Below are positions 63,265-64,000 of a stretch of 64,000 nt of DNA, piece by piece. The stretch comes from Chthonobacter rhizosphaerae (GTDB lineage: Bacteria > Pseudomonadota > Alphaproteobacteria > Rhizobiales > Pleomorphomonadaceae): contig NZ_JACDIS010000001.1 of the NCBI RefSeq assembly GCF_013839525.1, forward strand, positions 496,001-560,000, read 5' to 3'. The notes under the pieces are model-generated. The model worked only from the letters and a program-made list of their open reading frames with translations. It was not told where the DNA came from and did no database searches. The first letter of the stretch is position 1. Each line of letters starts with the position of its first letter. A program made the translations under genes and the position numbers.

Positions 63265-63909
63265 ATGGTCGAGACATCCCGGACCGCGGTCGCCGCGTCG
63301 GATGACCTGTCCACGGGCTCGAATGCGCCGGGAACGACCGAATACACCCTGGAGCGGGCCATCGGCGGCCAGATCCGCAACCAGCGCAAGCGCCTCGGCA
63401 TCACCGGGGCGGAACTGGCGGCGGCGGCCGAGATCTCCGCCGGCATGATGTCGAAGATCGAGAACGGCCAGATCTCCGCCTCCCTGTCCACCCTGTCGGC
63501 GCTCGCCAGGGCGCTCAACATGCCGATCTCGTCCTTCTTCGCCGCGTACGAGGAGCGCCGCGACTGCTCCTACGTGAAGGCCGGCCAGGGGGTCAGCATC
63601 GACCGGCGCGGGACGAAGGCCGGGCACCACTACCAGCTTCTCGGCCATTCGCTCGGCGACGGCATCGTGGTGGAGCCCTTCCTGATCACGCTGTCGGAGG
63701 AGGCCAAGCCCTACACGGCGTTCCAGCATTCCGGGATCGAGCTCATCTACATGCTGAGCGGCAAGGTCGCCTATCGACACGCCGACCAGACCTATGTGCT
63801 GGAACCGGGCGACACGCTGTTCTTCGACGCGGGCGCCGTTCACGGTCCGGAGGAGCTGATCGAGCTGCCCATGACCTACCTGTCGATCATCATCTATCCG
63901 AACGACTGA
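63265..63909 (+). CDS. XRE-family regulator with C-terminal cupin domain
   Basis: A 214-residue regulator. The helix-turn-helix is I-R-N-Q-R-K-R-L-G-I-T-G-A-E-L-A-A-A-A-E-I-S-A-G-M-M-S-K-I-E-N-G at about 35-66. The C-terminal cupin barrel has H-S-G-I-E-L-I-Y-M-L-S-G-K-V-A-Y-R and L-E-P-G-D-T-L-F-F-D-A-G-A-V-H-G. Such proteins sense a small metabolite through the cupin and usually repress neighbouring catabolic or transport genes. AAGGAG lies 8 nt before ATG 63265, which decides against the longer frame from 63067. The controlled genes may lie beyond the window. Confidence 0.88.
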   Translation: MVETSRTAVAASDDLSTGSNAPGTTEYTLERAIGGQIRNQRKRLGITGAELAAAAEISAGMMSKIENGQISASLSTLSALARALNMPISSFFAAYEERRDCSYVKAGQGVSIDRRGTKAGHHYQLLGHSLGDGIVVEPFLITLSEEAKPYTAFQHSGIELIYMLSGKVAYRHADQTYVLEPGDTLFFDAGAVHGPEELIELPMTYLSIIIYPND

Positions 63910-63948
63910 GACTGCCCCCGTCCGTCCGGCCCCATCGAGGGCGACGGG

Positions 63949-64000
63949 CCGGCTCCTTCAGGCGGAGGACCGGCCCCGTTCAGGCCGGCGGACCGGCCCC
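63949..64000. repeat. short GC-rich tandem repeat at the window end
   Basis: Imperfect units of 21-23 bp beginning CCGGC: 63949-63969, 63970-63992 and a partial one from 63993. Both full units contain TTCAGG and end in GGA. It runs off the window. Confidence 0.3.

Noticed and set aside
61068-63521. A minus-strand frame that would fuse a long extension to kinase 2.
   Set aside because: The kinase begins with its first membrane helix at ATG 62396, overlapping the regulator stop; the extension is out-of-frame shadow of the regulator.

Overview
The window looks like a stretch of an alphaproteobacterial chromosome, most likely from the order Hyphomicrobiales. The sequence is very GC-rich with strong third-position bias, so most genes have long false open frames on the other strand. 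The gene content fits this group: a choline-sulfate set (choX, betC, LysR-type activator), TRAP and glycerol-type ABC transporters, and a GGAAC-N16-CGTT promoter matching the alphaproteobacterial general-stress sigma factor (EcfG). No rRNA, tRNA, insertion sequence, phage gene or CRISPR array was recognised. It reads as ordinary chromosome rich in transport and signalling genes.

Layout. 1-5100: the end of a TPR regulator, then a three-gene ABC importer of the ferric/phosphonate type. 5100-8610: a flavin monooxygenase divergent from two pyridoxamine-phosphate-oxidase-fold genes, the second fused to GAF and winged-helix domains; the space between them holds four TCCTA repeats. 8630-11330: a MoxY/LuxR-type two-component pair divergent from a small secreted protein. 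11470-21640: an iron-siderophore region with a minus-strand operon (TonB receptor, FhuC, FhuD, FhuB, FhuF), a divergent AraC regulator and a second TonB receptor. All three transcription units carry a similar 15-bp dyad next to a TATA-like box. 21675-30680: two hybrid histidine kinases in one operon, the first with nine exact 92-residue HAMP repeats, divergent from a winged-helix gene and two tiny membrane proteins. 30860-34460: choline sulfatase, choline-binding protein and their LysR activator. 34630-43080: a YtcJ-like amidohydrolase, a PHB-depolymerase-type esterase with a ribbon-helix-helix regulator, a membrane spermidine-synthase-like protein, and a trio of SRPBCC protein, two-winged-helix regulator and beta-propeller.

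43170-51620: a glycerol/dihydroxyacetone-type ABC importer with two different ATPases and a DhaK-DhaL kinase, controlled by a divergent LacI repressor. One of its two operators fills the spacer of the importer's predicted promoter. 51958-54941: a complete TRAP transporter. 55228-63028: a tightly overlapped minus-strand series: response regulator, histidine kinase, MoxR ATPase, DUF58 protein, small membrane protein, two VWA proteins, TPR protein and BatD-like protein. This resembles the accessory half of methanol-dehydrogenase (mxa) clusters, but no quinoprotein dehydrogenase is present. The window ends with an XRE-cupin regulator.

Common themes are nutrient capture each paired with a local regulator, and paralogous MoxY-type two-component systems at both ends of the window. 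All assignments come from reading motifs by eye; no database search was run.
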